From: Brachybacterium alimentarium | Lineage (GTDB): Bacteria > Actinomycetota > Actinomycetes > Actinomycetales > Dermabacteraceae | Length of the DNA stretch: 64,000 bases | Assembly (NCBI RefSeq): GCF_002332425.1 | Contig: NZ_NRGS01000022.1 | Coordinates: 1 to 64,000, forward strand | Direction of reading: 5' to 3' | Part shown: piece by piece, positions 8,665 to 19,789 of the stretch | Layout of the letters: each line of letters opens with the position of its first letter | How positions within the stretch are numbered: the first letter of the stretch is position 1 | Notes under the pieces: generated by a model | Databases searched by the model: none | What the model was told of the DNA's origin: nothing | Seen by the model: the letters and a program-made list of their open reading frames with translations, nothing else | Translations under genes and position numbers: made by a program

Positions 8665-9567
8665 GTGAACAGCAATGCGCCGTCACCCCAGGATCCGGGT
8701 TCTCCGGACCAAAATTTTGCGCCGAGCTTCGGTGGTGCGCCCTATGGGCAGCCGGATCAGGGCATCCCGGGGGCCCCGCCGGTCCCGCCCGCCGGTAAGC
8801 GCGGGAAGAAGAAGTTCATCGCGGCCGGCTGCGGCTGCCTCGCCTTGCTCGCGATCGGCCTGGCCAGCTGCAGTGCAGTGGTCCTCTCCGCCAGCGGTGG
8901 CTCCGATGACGACGAGCCGGCCCCGACCGTCTCGGTCGAGGCGGAACCCGCCGTCGAGCAGGTGGAGGAAACCTCCGAGGAGGTCGTCGAGGAGGATGAC
9001 CCCGCAGAGGACGCCGCGGCAGAGGACGCGCCTGCAGAGGAGCAGCCGGCCGACGACGCCCCCGCGAAGGACGAGCAGGCCGAGGAGGAGGCTCCCGCGG
9101 AGGGCGACGTGCCTGCGGAGCACACCTCCGCGCTGAACAGCGCCCAGAGCTACTCCGACCTGATGCACATGTCGAAGGCGGGCCTGTTCGACCAGCTCAC
9201 CTCGGAGTACGCCGACAAGTTCTCCGACGAGGCCGCGCAGTACGCCGTGGACAACGTCGACGCGGACTGGAACGCGAATGCCCTGGCATCGGCCGAGAGC
9301 TACTCGGAGACCCTGTACATGTCCAAGCAGGGCGTCTACGACCAGCTCACATCGGAGTACGGCGAGCAGTTCCTGCCCGAGGAGGCGCAGTACGCGATCG
9401 ACACGATCGAGGCGGACTGGAACGAGAATGCTCTGCAGAGCGCGCGCAACTACCGGGACTCGATGGACATGTCACCGGAGGCGATCCGCGACCAGCTGAC
9501 CTCCGACTACGGAGAGCAGTTCACGCAGGAGCAGGCCGACTATGCAATCGAGCATCTCGACGACTGA
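8665..9567 (+). CDS. Ltp-family surface protein with three tandem host-cell-surface repeats
   Basis: 300 residues from a GTG at 8665, with GGAG 7 bases upstream. Residues 1-45 are Pro/Gly/Gln-rich and cytoplasmic-looking. KRGKKK precedes a hydrophobic segment at about 51-75 that contains LASC, a possible lipobox or simple membrane anchor. Residues 80-155 are a low-complexity Glu/Asp/Ala/Pro linker. Three repeats of about 50 residues follow at 156, 206 and 256, each with AL-x-SA-x-x-Y, a DQLTS-[ED]-Y core and an (A)QYA-[IV]-like end. This repeat is the Ltp domain (PF07553), found in cell-surface proteins and in a Streptococcus phage lipoprotein that blocks phage DNA injection. A wall-spanning role is plausible. 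No phage genes surround it. Confidence 0.8.
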   Translation: MNSNAPSPQDPGSPDQNFAPSFGGAPYGQPDQGIPGAPPVPPAGKRGKKKFIAAGCGCLALLAIGLASCSAVVLSASGGSDDDEPAPTVSVEAEPAVEQVEETSEEVVEEDDPAEDAAAEDAPAEEQPADDAPAKDEQAEEEAPAEGDVPAEHTSALNSAQSYSDLMHMSKAGLFDQLTSEYADKFSDEAAQYAVDNVDADWNANALASAESYSETLYMSKQGVYDQLTSEYGEQFLPEEAQYAIDTIEADWNENALQSARNYRDSMDMSPEAIRDQLTSDYGEQFTQEQADYAIEHLDD

Positions 9568-9591
9568 TCAGCCGCGCCCGTGAGCGGCGCA

Positions 9592-9637
9592 CCGAGAACG
9601 CGGGGTCCGTGCCCAGGCACGGGCCCCGCGTTCTCGG
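9592..9637. terminator. Strong bidirectional hairpin terminator
   Basis: CCGAGAACGCGGGG(T)CCGTGCC pairs with GGCACGGGCCCCGCGTTCTCGG across a two-base loop, giving a stem of about 22 bp with one small bulge. It lies between the stop of the Ltp-like gene and the stop of the convergent hydrolase, so it probably serves both. Confidence 0.85.
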
Positions 9638-9644
9638 CCGGATG

Positions 9645-10397
9645 TCAGGCGAAGGAGCTGACGAACTCCTCGACCTCCGTGCTGACCTCCGCGTCCATGT
9701 CCTCATCGGAGATGGTCGCGGTGCCGTCGCCGTCCTGCGGGCCGTAATCGCCGAAGCTCGCGTGGCTCGCCCCCTGGATCTCGACCATCGCCGCGTCGTC
9801 GGGCAGGAGGCTGCGGGCCTCGGAGATCTTCGTCGGGGTCGACAGGCCGTCCTCGCTGCCGGCGAGGCTCAGCACCGGCAGGCCGTGAGCCGAGAGATCG
9901 GTCGCGCAGTAGGAGCCCAGCAGCAGGAGGGCATCGGCCTCCGCGGCGACCTGGCAGGCACGCACACCGCCCAGGGAGTGACCGCCCACGATCCAGGTGC
10001 CGACCTCGGGAAGATCCCCGGTGAAGGTGTCGAGGCCGCGCCGATCCAGCAGCGCCAGGTGCAGCCACGGCTTGACGATCACCACGGTCATGCTCTGCTC
10101 GGTCACCAGCTCCGCGAGCCGTGCGGCATAGGCGTCGGGCTCGACCTTCGCGCCCGGGTAGAACACGAGGCCGGTCGCGGAGGGCCCGCCCGCCGCGGGC
10201 TCAAGGATCAACGAGGAGCTCGACTCGGTCACCTCGACACCGGGATCCCCGAAGACCTCCTCGAGGGGCTCGGGTTCGGCCTCCATGATCCCGGTGCGGC
10301 TCCAGACCACGAGTGCGGCGGCGACGAGCACCACGAGCGCGAGTAGCACGATGAGCAGGCGGGACGCCCAGCGGCGGGCCTGACGGGCGGTGATCAT
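9645..10397 (-). CDS. Membrane-anchored alpha/beta hydrolase
   Basis: 250 residues. A single N-terminal membrane helix (about 13-32) follows RQARRWASR, so the catalytic part lies outside the membrane. GLVFYPGAKVEPDAYA marks the start of the fold, VGGHSLGGVRA near residue 140 is the nucleophile elbow (Ser in GHSLGG), and GASHASFGDYG near the C-terminus supplies the histidine. This matches the alpha/beta-hydrolase PF12695 group. The substrate is unknown. The ATG at 10397 gives a clean signal-anchor; longer in-frame starts have no support. It stands alone, ending against the Ltp terminator. Confidence 0.82.
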   Translation of the reverse strand: MITARQARRWASRLLIVLLALVVLVAAALVVWSRTGIMEAEPEPLEEVFGDPGVEVTESSSSLILEPAAGGPSATGLVFYPGAKVEPDAYAARLAELVTEQSMTVVIVKPWLHLALLDRRGLDTFTGDLPEVGTWIVGGHSLGGVRACQVAAEADALLLLGSYCATDLSAHGLPVLSLAGSEDGLSTPTKISEARSLLPDDAAMVEIQGASHASFGDYGPQDGDGTATISDEDMDAEVSTEVEEFVSSFA

Positions 10398-10470
10398 GGA
10401 CCCACGGTAGGGCACCGGTGAGCTGCCGACGCCGCGCTGCCGCCCCGCCCGACGAGTCCCGTCCGCCCTC

Positions 10471-13051
<2,581 letters not shown>

Positions 13052-13130
13052 GACGAGACGTCCTGGCCGCCCTCGCTGTCCATGACGTAGTCTTCCATGT
13101 TCGGACATAGCGCAATCCAATGGAGGACAT

Positions 13131-14156
13131 GTGAAGCTCGGTCTCGTAGGGTTCGGCGTCGGCGGGCGCTTCTTCCACGCCCCGTTCATCGATGCCGCCC
13201 GCGGCGTCGAGCTCAGCGGCATCGTGGCGCGTTCCGAGCGGACCACGCGGCGCGTGCGGGAGATCTACCCGGATGTCCCCATCTACGCGAGCCTCACGGA
13301 GATGCTCGCGGCGGGCGTCGACGCCGTCACGATCACCACCCCGCCCAGCACGCGCCGCGACCTGGTGCTCGAGGCGATCTCTGCCGGGGTCCACGTGGTC
13401 GCCGACAAGCCCTTCGCGCCGTCGGCCGAGGTCGGTCAGGAGCTCACCGATGCCGCGCGCGATGCTGGAGTGGTGCTGTCCGTGTTCCACAACCGGCGCT
13501 TCGACGCGGATCTGCGCACGCTGAAGGGAGTGCTCGATACGGGGCGTCTCGGCGACCTGTGGCGGGTCCACTCGCGCTTCGACCTCGACCAGGCCGAGGG
13601 GCTCGAGGCCGGCCCTGAGGGCGGGCTGCTGCGCGACCTCGGCACCCATCTGGTCGACCAGCTGATGTGGCTGCTGGGACCGGTCGAGGAGGTCTCGGCC
13701 CAGATCGATCATGTGGACCGGCCCGAAGGGCGCACGGACGCGTCGTTCGTGGTGACGCTGCGCCACCGTTCGGGCGTGACCTCCTATGCTTCGTCCAGCA
13801 AGCTGAACCACGTGCAGGCTCGTACTCTGCGCGCGTACGGCAGCCTCGGCGCCTACGAGGCCCACGGCACCGACGTCCAGGCCGACGCTGTCCTCGCGGG
13901 CGAGAGCCCGGCGGCGGATCGGGCGTCGTGGGGATACGAGCAGCCAGAGCACTGGGGAACGCTCCATACCGCGGAGGGTGACGAGAAGGTCCCCTCGGCC
14001 CAGGGTGCCTACTTCGAGTTCTACGAGCAGTTCGCCGCCGCGTGCGGCGGCCGGGGGATGCCGCCCTCGCCGGGGCAGGAGGGCGTGGCGGTGCTTGCCG
14101 TGCTGGACGCCGCCCGGCGCAGCGCCCTCACGGGGAGCCCGCAGCAGATCCGCTGA
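13131..14156 (+). CDS. Gfo/Idh/MocA-family NAD(P)-dependent oxidoreductase
   Basis: 341 residues from GTG 13131, with GGAGG 4 bases upstream. The N-terminal Rossmann motif is GLVGFGVGGRFFHAP (residues 4-18). The substrate-domain signature VVADKPFAPS sits near residue 90, with the catalytic lysine of the DKP/EKP motif. RDLGTHLVDQLMWLLG near 165 contains the conserved histidine. It resembles YdgJ/scyllo-inositol-dehydrogenase-like members that reduce or oxidise cyclic polyols or sugars. The substrate is unknown. Its last 29 bases overlap the end of the convergent AraC gene. Confidence 0.9.
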   Translation: MKLGLVGFGVGGRFFHAPFIDAARGVELSGIVARSERTTRRVREIYPDVPIYASLTEMLAAGVDAVTITTPPSTRRDLVLEAISAGVHVVADKPFAPSAEVGQELTDAARDAGVVLSVFHNRRFDADLRTLKGVLDTGRLGDLWRVHSRFDLDQAEGLEAGPEGGLLRDLGTHLVDQLMWLLGPVEEVSAQIDHVDRPEGRTDASFVVTLRHRSGVTSYASSSKLNHVQARTLRAYGSLGAYEAHGTDVQADAVLAGESPAADRASWGYEQPEHWGTLHTAEGDEKVPSAQGAYFEFYEQFAAACGGRGMPPSPGQEGVAVLAVLDAARRSALTGSPQQIR

Positions 14157-15111
14157 GGGCACCCGGGCGGCGTGCACGGACCTCAGGTGCGTGCACGGCC
14201 AGGGCCTCACGCGTCTGTCGGCGGTAGTCGCGCGGCGCCATCCCGCAGGCTGCGCTGACGTGGGCGTAGAAGCTGCTGAGCGAGCCGAATCCGCTGCGCT
14301 CGGCGATCTCGGTGGTGGGCAGTGAAGTGGTGATCAGCAAGCGCTGCGCCTCGGCGACGCGGCACATCGTGAGGTAGTCACCGATCGTCGCACCGACGGT
14401 GTCTCGGAAGACGGTCATCGCGTGGGAGGGCGTCAGGTGCGCGGCGCGCGCGACGTCCTCCACCCTCACCGGGGAGCGGAAGCGCTCGACCACGCACTGC
14501 GCCATGGCCATCGTGTGGCTGATGCGCGCGGTCGGCACTCGGCGGGACCCTCCGGCGCGGAAGGCGGCCTCCGACGGGTCGAGTTCGACGAAGGGCGGCC
14601 AGGAGCTGTCGTCGGCCGGGGCGCTGCGCAGGATCCGTCGCAGCAGCGCCTGGATCTCCAGCAGCGCCACGGCGGCTCCCTCCGTGTCCTCGTACTCCTC
14701 GAGCCAGGAGGGGATCATCGTCGCCATCCGATCCCGCACCAGCTCCGAGTCAGCGACCAGCGGACGCGGGCGGAGGAGCGCGCTCAGCTCGCGGTCGGGC
14801 AGGTTCCAGCCCATGACCGTGGAGACGGGCACGTGCACCCAGCACACGTCCCCGGCACGGGAGTCGACCAGCCCGTGCGGCTGCGCGGCCCAGAACACCG
14901 CGATCTGCCCCTCCCGCACCACGAACGGTCTCCCTGCGAACACGTACCGCAGCTCGCCGCGCAGCACCATGTTGATCTCGACGTCGTCGTGCCGGTGCAT
15001 CGACTGCATGTGCGGCGGATTTCCGCGGCGGCACCAGAGCCCGGGCGCCATCGTCTCCACATCGGGCAGCGAGAGGGAGCGAGGGCGCATGGCGCCACGA
15101 TAAGCGTCCAT
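14128..15111 (-). CDS. AraC-family transcriptional regulator, probably of the adjacent GH4 gene
   Basis: 327 residues. The N-terminal cupin has MHRHDDVEINMVLRGELRYVFAGR near residue 40, typical of sugar-sensing AraC proteins such as MelR. The C-terminal double helix-turn-helix spans about 215-310: RVEDVARAAHLTPSHAMTVFRDTVG, then TTEIAERSGFGSLSSFYAHVSAACGMAPRDYR. I chose ATG 15111, with AGGA 7 bases upstream; GTG 15168 is also in frame but would leave 13 bp to the divergent gene. The 70-bp space to melA-like 15182 probably holds both promoters and the operator. The C-terminus overlaps the convergent dehydrogenase. Confidence 0.88.
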   Translation of the reverse strand: MDAYRGAMRPRSLSLPDVETMAPGLWCRRGNPPHMQSMHRHDDVEINMVLRGELRYVFAGRPFVVREGQIAVFWAAQPHGLVDSRAGDVCWVHVPVSTVMGWNLPDRELSALLRPRPLVADSELVRDRMATMIPSWLEEYEDTEGAAVALLEIQALLRRILRSAPADDSSWPPFVELDPSEAAFRAGGSRRVPTARISHTMAMAQCVVERFRSPVRVEDVARAAHLTPSHAMTVFRDTVGATIGDYLTMCRVAEAQRLLITTSLPTTEIAERSGFGSLSSFYAHVSAACGMAPRDYRRQTREALAVHAPEVRARRPGALSGSAAGSP

Positions 15112-15181
15112 CGAAGGATCCTGGAAGAACACCGCAGAATCAGGCGAGACGTCCCTCCATGTCGGCACCTAGCGTGATGGC

Positions 15182-16570
15182 ATGACGTCGAACGCCTTCC
15201 TCACCCATCCCAAGATCGCCATCATCGGAGCGGGCGGCTTCGTCTTCCCGTTCCGCCTCATCGGCGACCTCCTCAGCTTCCCGGCCCTGCGCGAGGCGAC
15301 CCTGACCCTCATGGACGTGCGCCCCGAGAAGCTCGGTCCGGTCGCCGACGCCACCCGCGAGCTGATCGCCCATCACGGCTTCGGAGCCGCCGTCGAGGAG
15401 ACCACCGACCGCCGCGCGGCGCTGGACAGCGCCGACATCGTCATCATCACCTTCCAGGTGGGCGGTGTGGAGTCCTACGAGCACGACGTGATGATCCCGC
15501 GCAAGTACGGCATCGACCAGACCGTGGGCGACACCGTGGGTCCCGGCGGCGTGTTCCGCTTCCTGCGCTCGGTGAGCGCCTACGACGCGATCATCGACGA
15601 CGCCCTGGAGGTGTGCCCGGATGCCGCCTTCATCAACTACGCCAACCCCATGGCGATGGCCACCAGCTACCTCAACGCGCGCGGCCTGCGCTGCGTGGGC
15701 CTGTGCCACAGCGTGCAGGGGACCACCCGAATGCTCGCCCGCACCCTCGATGTGCCCTACGAGGAGGTGCGCTACCGCTGCGCCGGTATCAACCACCAGG
15801 CCTGGGTGCTCGAGTTCTCCCGCGGTCAGGAGGACCTCTATCCGCAGCTGCGGGAGGCGATGAACGAGCGCCATCAGCGCGGCCGCGGCGGCTCCGGGCT
15901 GGCCGGGGACGACGGCGACCACAGCGAGGCCGCCGAGGACTTCACCGTCTACGAGGGCGGCAACGAGCAGGTGCGCACCACCCTCATGAACGCTTTCGGC
16001 TACTTCGAGACCGAGTCCAGCCACCACGCCTCGGAATACCTGCCCTACTTCCGCAAGACGCCCGAGCTCACGCAGGAGTACATCCCTGAGCGCTGGGACT
16101 ACTTCGAGATCTGCTCGGCGCATGACGACCAGGGCGATATCGACACGCAGCTCGAACAGCTCAAGGCGGAGCTCGCCCCGTCGGTCGAATACGGAGCCAC
16201 CATCGTCAACTCGATCGTCACCGGTACCCCGAGCGTGGTGCACGGCAATGTGCCCAACAACGGGTCGATCATCACGAACCTCCCGGCCGACGCGTGCGTC
16301 GAGGTGCCCTGCCTGGTCGATGCGAACGGGGTCCAGCCCACCGCGATCGGAGAGCTGCCGCTCCAGCTCGCCGCGCTGAACCGCACCAACGTCAATGTGC
16401 AGACGCTCGCCGTGCAGGCCGCGCTGACCGGCTGCCGGGAGAACGTCCATCACGCGGTCGCGCTGGACCCGCTGACCGCGGCCCAGGTGACCCTCGAGGA
16501 CGCCCGTGCCATGACCGACGAGCTGTTCGAGGCCCACGCGGACCTGCTGCCGACGCGGCTGAAGGGCTGA
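15182..16570 (+). CDS. GH4 family glycosidase, alpha-galactosidase (MelA)-like
   Basis: 462 residues. GH4 enzymes cleave glycosides by an NAD+ and Mn2+-dependent redox-elimination mechanism. The NAD-binding strand is KIAIIGAGGFVFPFRL (11-26). The metal and catalytic sites are visible: NYANPMAM (152-159), LCHSVQG with Cys 175, and GINHQAW with His 205. The intact CHSVQGT motif and lack of a phosphate pocket signature favour MelA-type alpha-galactosidases over phospho-glucosidases. The divergent AraC gene fits a melibiose-type switch. No transporter accompanies it, so uptake must come from elsewhere. The start has only a weak ribosome-binding site. Confidence 0.88.
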   Translation: MTSNAFLTHPKIAIIGAGGFVFPFRLIGDLLSFPALREATLTLMDVRPEKLGPVADATRELIAHHGFGAAVEETTDRRAALDSADIVIITFQVGGVESYEHDVMIPRKYGIDQTVGDTVGPGGVFRFLRSVSAYDAIIDDALEVCPDAAFINYANPMAMATSYLNARGLRCVGLCHSVQGTTRMLARTLDVPYEEVRYRCAGINHQAWVLEFSRGQEDLYPQLREAMNERHQRGRGGSGLAGDDGDHSEAAEDFTVYEGGNEQVRTTLMNAFGYFETESSHHASEYLPYFRKTPELTQEYIPERWDYFEICSAHDDQGDIDTQLEQLKAELAPSVEYGATIVNSIVTGTPSVVHGNVPNNGSIITNLPADACVEVPCLVDANGVQPTAIGELPLQLAALNRTNVNVQTLAVQAALTGCRENVHHAVALDPLTAAQVTLEDARAMTDELFEAHADLLPTRLKG

Positions 16571-16645
16571 CCTCACGGGCGCTCCGCGGAGCCGCGGGGC
16601 TATGGTCGGTGCCGTACACATCTCGTCGTGGACGAAGGGGACCGG

Positions 16646-17398
16646 ATGGCTCCGTGGTTGCTCGCCCTGCTCGCCGGACTCGTGGCCGGCGGTGCCCTGC
16701 TGCTGGGCAGCGCGGTCGCCTGGTTCCTGAAGGTCCCGGGGGCCGTCGTCGCCGGGATCATGGCGTTCGGTGCCGGGGTGCTGATCTCCGCCCTCACCTT
16801 CGAGCTCGTCTCGGACGCGATGGAGCAGGGCGGCCTCGCCGCCACCAGCGGCGGGTTCCTCGCCGGAGCGGTCATCTACGTGGGGCTGAACCTCCTGCTC
16901 GCCCGCTATGGCGCCCGTCATCGCAAGCGCTCCGGTGATCAGCAGCCCTCCGAGGCGGACCGGAGCGGCAGCGGGGGAGCGATCGCGATCGGCGCCCTGC
17001 TGGACGGGGTGCCCGAATCCATGGTGCTCGGGCTGAGCGTGCTCGCCGGACCGGGATTCAGCGTGCCCATGTTCGCCGCCGTGTTCATCTCCAACGTTCC
17101 CGAAGGGCTCTCCAGCAGCGCCGGTTGGAAGGCCGCGGGTCGCAGCCGACTCTATGTGTTCGGGATCTGGGGCGCGATCGCCCTGGCCTCGGGCATCGCG
17201 TCCTTGGCCGGCTACGCACTGCTGGACGGAGCGGCGCCGGCCACGCTCGCGGTCGTGAACGCGCTGGCGGCAGGAGCGATCCTCGCGATGATCACCGACA
17301 CCATGATCCCGGAGGCCTTCGCCGAGGACTCCCTCTACTCGGGACTGCTCGCGACCCTGGGCTTCCTCGCGGCGCTGACGCTGCATGCGATGGGGTGA
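16646..17398 (+). CDS. ZIP-family metal cation transporter
   Basis: 250 residues with about eight membrane helices and a hydrophilic loop (ARHRKRSGDQQPSEADRSG) after helix 3. Helix 4 carries GALLDGVPESMVLG and helix 5 carries FISNVPEGLSSSAG. These correspond to the ZIP metal-site motifs, where His-x-x-x-Glu in classical members is Asn/Asp-x-x-Pro-Glu here. ITDTMIPEAF is in helix 7. It probably moves Zn2+ or another divalent ion across the membrane. ATG 16646 follows GAAGGGGA; the in-frame GTG 16628 would place that site inside the gene. It stands alone. Confidence 0.85.
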   Translation: MAPWLLALLAGLVAGGALLLGSAVAWFLKVPGAVVAGIMAFGAGVLISALTFELVSDAMEQGGLAATSGGFLAGAVIYVGLNLLLARYGARHRKRSGDQQPSEADRSGSGGAIAIGALLDGVPESMVLGLSVLAGPGFSVPMFAAVFISNVPEGLSSSAGWKAAGRSRLYVFGIWGAIALASGIASLAGYALLDGAAPATLAVVNALAAGAILAMITDTMIPEAFAEDSLYSGLLATLGFLAALTLHAMG

Positions 17399-17480
17399 TC
17401 GGGTGCGCGACGCACGGACCGCTCGAGGCGACGGCCTCCCGGGCAGGCGCCGATCTCGTCGCCCTGACCCGGGGTGACAG

Positions 17481-17520
17481 TCGTCGGCCTCCGACCCGGA
17501 GCCCGGGCGGAGGCCGACGA
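17481..17520. terminator. Hairpin terminator, bidirectional
   Basis: TCGTCGGCCTCCG (17481-17493) pairs perfectly with CGGAGGCCGACGA (17508-17520) around a 14-base loop. It lies 82 bp after the ZIP gene stop and 50 bp after the stop of the minus-strand micro-ORF, so it can serve both. Confidence 0.8.
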
Positions 17521-17570
17521 TCGGTCAGGATCCCATCATGGCGACGCGAGGTCGCCGTTCCTGATCCTGA

Positions 17571-17645
17571 TCAGAAGACCAGGATCAGGATGATGATGAC
17601 CAGCAGGATCGTGGTGATGCTGACGGGCAGAACTGCCTTGCGCAT
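17571..17645 (-). CDS. 24-residue hydrophobic micro-protein
   Basis: An ATG at 17645 is preceded by AAGGAG at a spacing of 5-6 bases and opens 24 codons. The peptide starts MRKAVLPVSITTILLV, continues as an almost pure Ile/Leu/Val helix, and ends with Phe. This is one transmembrane segment with a positive N-terminus, the usual plan of bacterial single-pass micro-proteins. A hairpin terminator follows in its direction. The perfect ribosome-binding site, membrane-like composition and own terminator argue for translation. Function unknown; conservation in relatives would settle it. Confidence 0.6.
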   Translation of the reverse strand: MRKAVLPVSITTILLVIIILILVF

Positions 17646-17830
17646 GAGGACTCCTTCACGGAGAGGACCCCTCGGGGTGTCCCGAGAGGTTCTGAAGCCT
17701 AGGCAGAGATGGGCGGAGAAACGATCGAGAGGCGCTCGGACGACCTCGTGTTCGGGTGTCGCCGCAGGTCGTCGCGGAGAGCGACCGGATGGTCAGCCGG
17801 CAGTGCAGTGCCGCCGGAAGGAGGACCGCC

Positions 17831-19384
17831 TCAGCGCTTGTGATATAGCGATTTCCGCTGGAAACGCGGTTCGGACGTGACCGAGATGCCGAGGTTGCGG
17901 AAGATGTCCTCGTCCACGGTCCCCAGGATCGTGGTGGTGTGCACGTCGCAGCCGGCGAGACTGCGCAGCTCATCCAGCGCGCGCCGGGCGTGATCGTCCG
18001 TCGAGGCGGAGACCGACAGGGCGATGAGCACCTCGTCGGTGTGCAGGCGGGGGTTGCGCGAGCCCAGGTGATCGGTCTTCAGCGTCTGGATCGGTTCGAT
18101 CGAGCTGGGGGAGAGCAGGTGCGCGGTGTCCTCGATGCCGGCCAGATGCTTGAGCGCGTTCAGCACCATCGCCGCGGAGCACCCCAGCAGCGGTGAGGTC
18201 TTGCCGGTGATGATGGTGCCGTCGGCCAGCTGCATCGCCGAGCCCGGCTCGCCGGTGGCCTCCTCGACCGCGAGAGCGGGCCGCACCACGGCGCGGTCCT
18301 CGACCCGGCAGCCCGCCTTGCTCATCACCATCGCCACGCGCTGGGAGACGACGTCGTCGAGATCGTTGATCCGCTCGTCCACCGCGGCCTTGTAGTAGCG
18401 GCGGATGATCTCCTGGCGGGCGGCCTCGCGGCATACCGCGTCGTCCACGATGCAGTGCCCGGCCATGTTCACGCCCATGTCGGTGGGGGACGCGTAGGGC
18501 GACGCACCGGTGAGCTTCTCCAGCAGGGTGCGCAGCAGCGGGAAGACCTCGACGTCGCGGTTGTAGCTGGTGGCCTGCGTGCCGTAGGCGGCCAGGTGGT
18601 ACGGGTCGATGAGGTTGATGTCGTCCAGGTCGGCGGTCGCGGACTCGTAGGCGAGGTTCACCGGGTGCTCGAGCGGCAGGTTCCAGATCGGGAAGGTCTC
18701 GAACTTCGCGTAGCCCGCGGGGATGCCTCGCGCGTGCTCGTGGTAGACCTGCGAGAGACACGTGGCGAGCTTGCCGGAGCCCGGGCCCGGCGCGGTGACG
18801 ACGATCAGGTCGCGCTGGGTGGTCGAGTACTCGTTGGCACCGAACCCGCGCTCCGAGACGATCCGGTCGGTGTCCTGCGGATAGCCGGGGATCACGCCGT
18901 GGCGGGCGACCTTCAGGCCCAGTCGCTCCAGGCGCTCGACGAAAGCGAGCGCCACATGGTTGGACGGCTCGAGCTGGGTGAGCACCACGTTCTCGACCAG
19001 GAAACCGTGCTCGCGGAACACATCGATCAGGCGCAGAACGTCGTCTTCGTACGAGATGCCGAGGTCCGCACGCACCTTCTGTCGCTGGAGGTCCTTCGCG
19101 CTCAGGCACACCATGATCTCCAGCTCGTCCTTGAGCCGCTCCAGCATGGCGATCTTGTTGTCCGGCGTGAAGCCCGGCAGCACCCGCGCGGCGTGGTGGT
19201 CGTCGAACAGCTTGCCGCCCATCTCGAGGTAGAGCTTTCCGCCGATCTGGTCGCGGCGCTCCTGGATGTGACGGGACTGCATCTCGATGTAGCGCTCACG
19301 ATCGAAGCCGACGACGCCGCTCCCGCGGGCCTCCACGGAGGAGGTGGTGGACGATGCGGGGGAACGGGGATCCGAAGCAGTCAC
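17831..19384 (-). CDS. UPF0371 / DUF1846 family protein
   Basis: 517 residues including a 25-residue Ser/Thr-rich leader; the conserved part begins at [15 protein letters not shown]. Features of the family are [21 protein letters not shown] (51-71), a glycine-rich loop [16 protein letters not shown] (197-212) that resembles a P-loop, and [25 protein letters not shown]. Structures of DUF1846 proteins are known but no biochemical role is established as far as I know. The start is a GTG with a weak ribosome-binding site; a shorter start inside the leader is possible. It is monocistronic and ends after the micro-ORF promoter. Confidence 0.9.
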   Translation of the reverse strand: MTASDPRSPASSTTSSVEARGSGVVGFDRERYIEMQSRHIQERRDQIGGKLYLEMGGKLFDDHHAARVLPGFTPDNKIAMLERLKDELEIMVCLSAKDLQRQKVRADLGISYEDDVLRLIDVFREHGFLVENVVLTQLEPSNHVALAFVERLERLGLKVARHGVIPGYPQDTDRIVSERGFGANEYSTTQRDLIVVTAPGPGSGKLATCLSQVYHEHARGIPAGYAKFETFPIWNLPLEHPVNLAYESATADLDDINLIDPYHLAAYGTQATSYNRDVEVFPLLRTLLEKLTGASPYASPTDMGVNMAGHCIVDDAVCREAARQEIIRRYYKAAVDERINDLDDVVSQRVAMVMSKAGCRVEDRAVVRPALAVEEATGEPGSAMQLADGTIITGKTSPLLGCSAAMVLNALKHLAGIEDTAHLLSPSSIEPIQTLKTDHLGSRNPRLHTDEVLIALSVSASTDDHARRALDELRSLAGCDVHTTTILGTVDEDIFRNLGISVTSEPRFQRKSLYHKR

Positions 19385-19789
19385 CCCGGCACGCTAGCAC
19401 CGAAGACCCTCTGTCGAGCGGCGGCGCGGCTGGCCTGTGAGAGGTGACGCCCGCAGCGGAGGATCCGGGGTGCGGGGGGTGCTGGACGCCCCGATCCGCC
19501 GCTGTCTCAGTAACTGTTGATTGGTATCGATAGCGGTTGACCAGGTGTGCCGATGAGCAGGCGTGACAGCTGGGTGGCCGGGGGTCGCGACGGCTCGCCG
19601 GATGCTGAACCCTTGCGTCGTGCTTCTGTGTGGGGCAGGATGTGCGGCATCGCTGCGAGCGGCCCGACTCCACGGTGGAGCGCGAGGCAGCTGCCGCGGC
19701 TGATCCCACCCTTCGCCACCGCCGACGAATCTCCCGAGTGTCGATACGAATCGATGCCTAGTCGGGAGTCCAGAGGAAGCAGGACGACG
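19385..19789. promoter_or_regulatory. Promoter region of the ThuA-type sugar operon with candidate operators
   Basis: The 405-bp space between the UPF0371 start and the sugar-binding protein start holds two AT-richer palindromic spots. TATCGATA lies at 19525-19532. TCGAT-ACGA-ATCGA lies at 19741-19754, 36 bp before the start codon. Both are of the even-symmetry kind bound by LacI repressors, and a LacI gene closes this operon. The core they share, ATCGA, is short, so this is tentative. The remaining sequence has no gene I can support. Confidence 0.4.

Larger units (their letters stand above)
17399..17830. other. Intergenic region with terminator and a micro-ORF
   Basis: These 432 bases hold a bidirectional hairpin (17481-17520) and a 24-codon minus-strand ORF with a good ribosome-binding site (17571-17645). 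The rest, between the micro-ORF and the UPF0371 stop, shows no convincing gene or RNA. Confidence 0.6.

Noticed and set aside
16581-16592. GCTCCGCGGAGC palindrome after the GH4 gene considered as an operator or terminator
   Set aside because: It is short, GC-only and not repeated elsewhere; it could be a weak hairpin but gives no firm signal.
15140-17386. A 748-codon minus-strand open frame
   Set aside because: It runs antisense to the GH4 and ZIP genes and has no recognisable domain or start signal.
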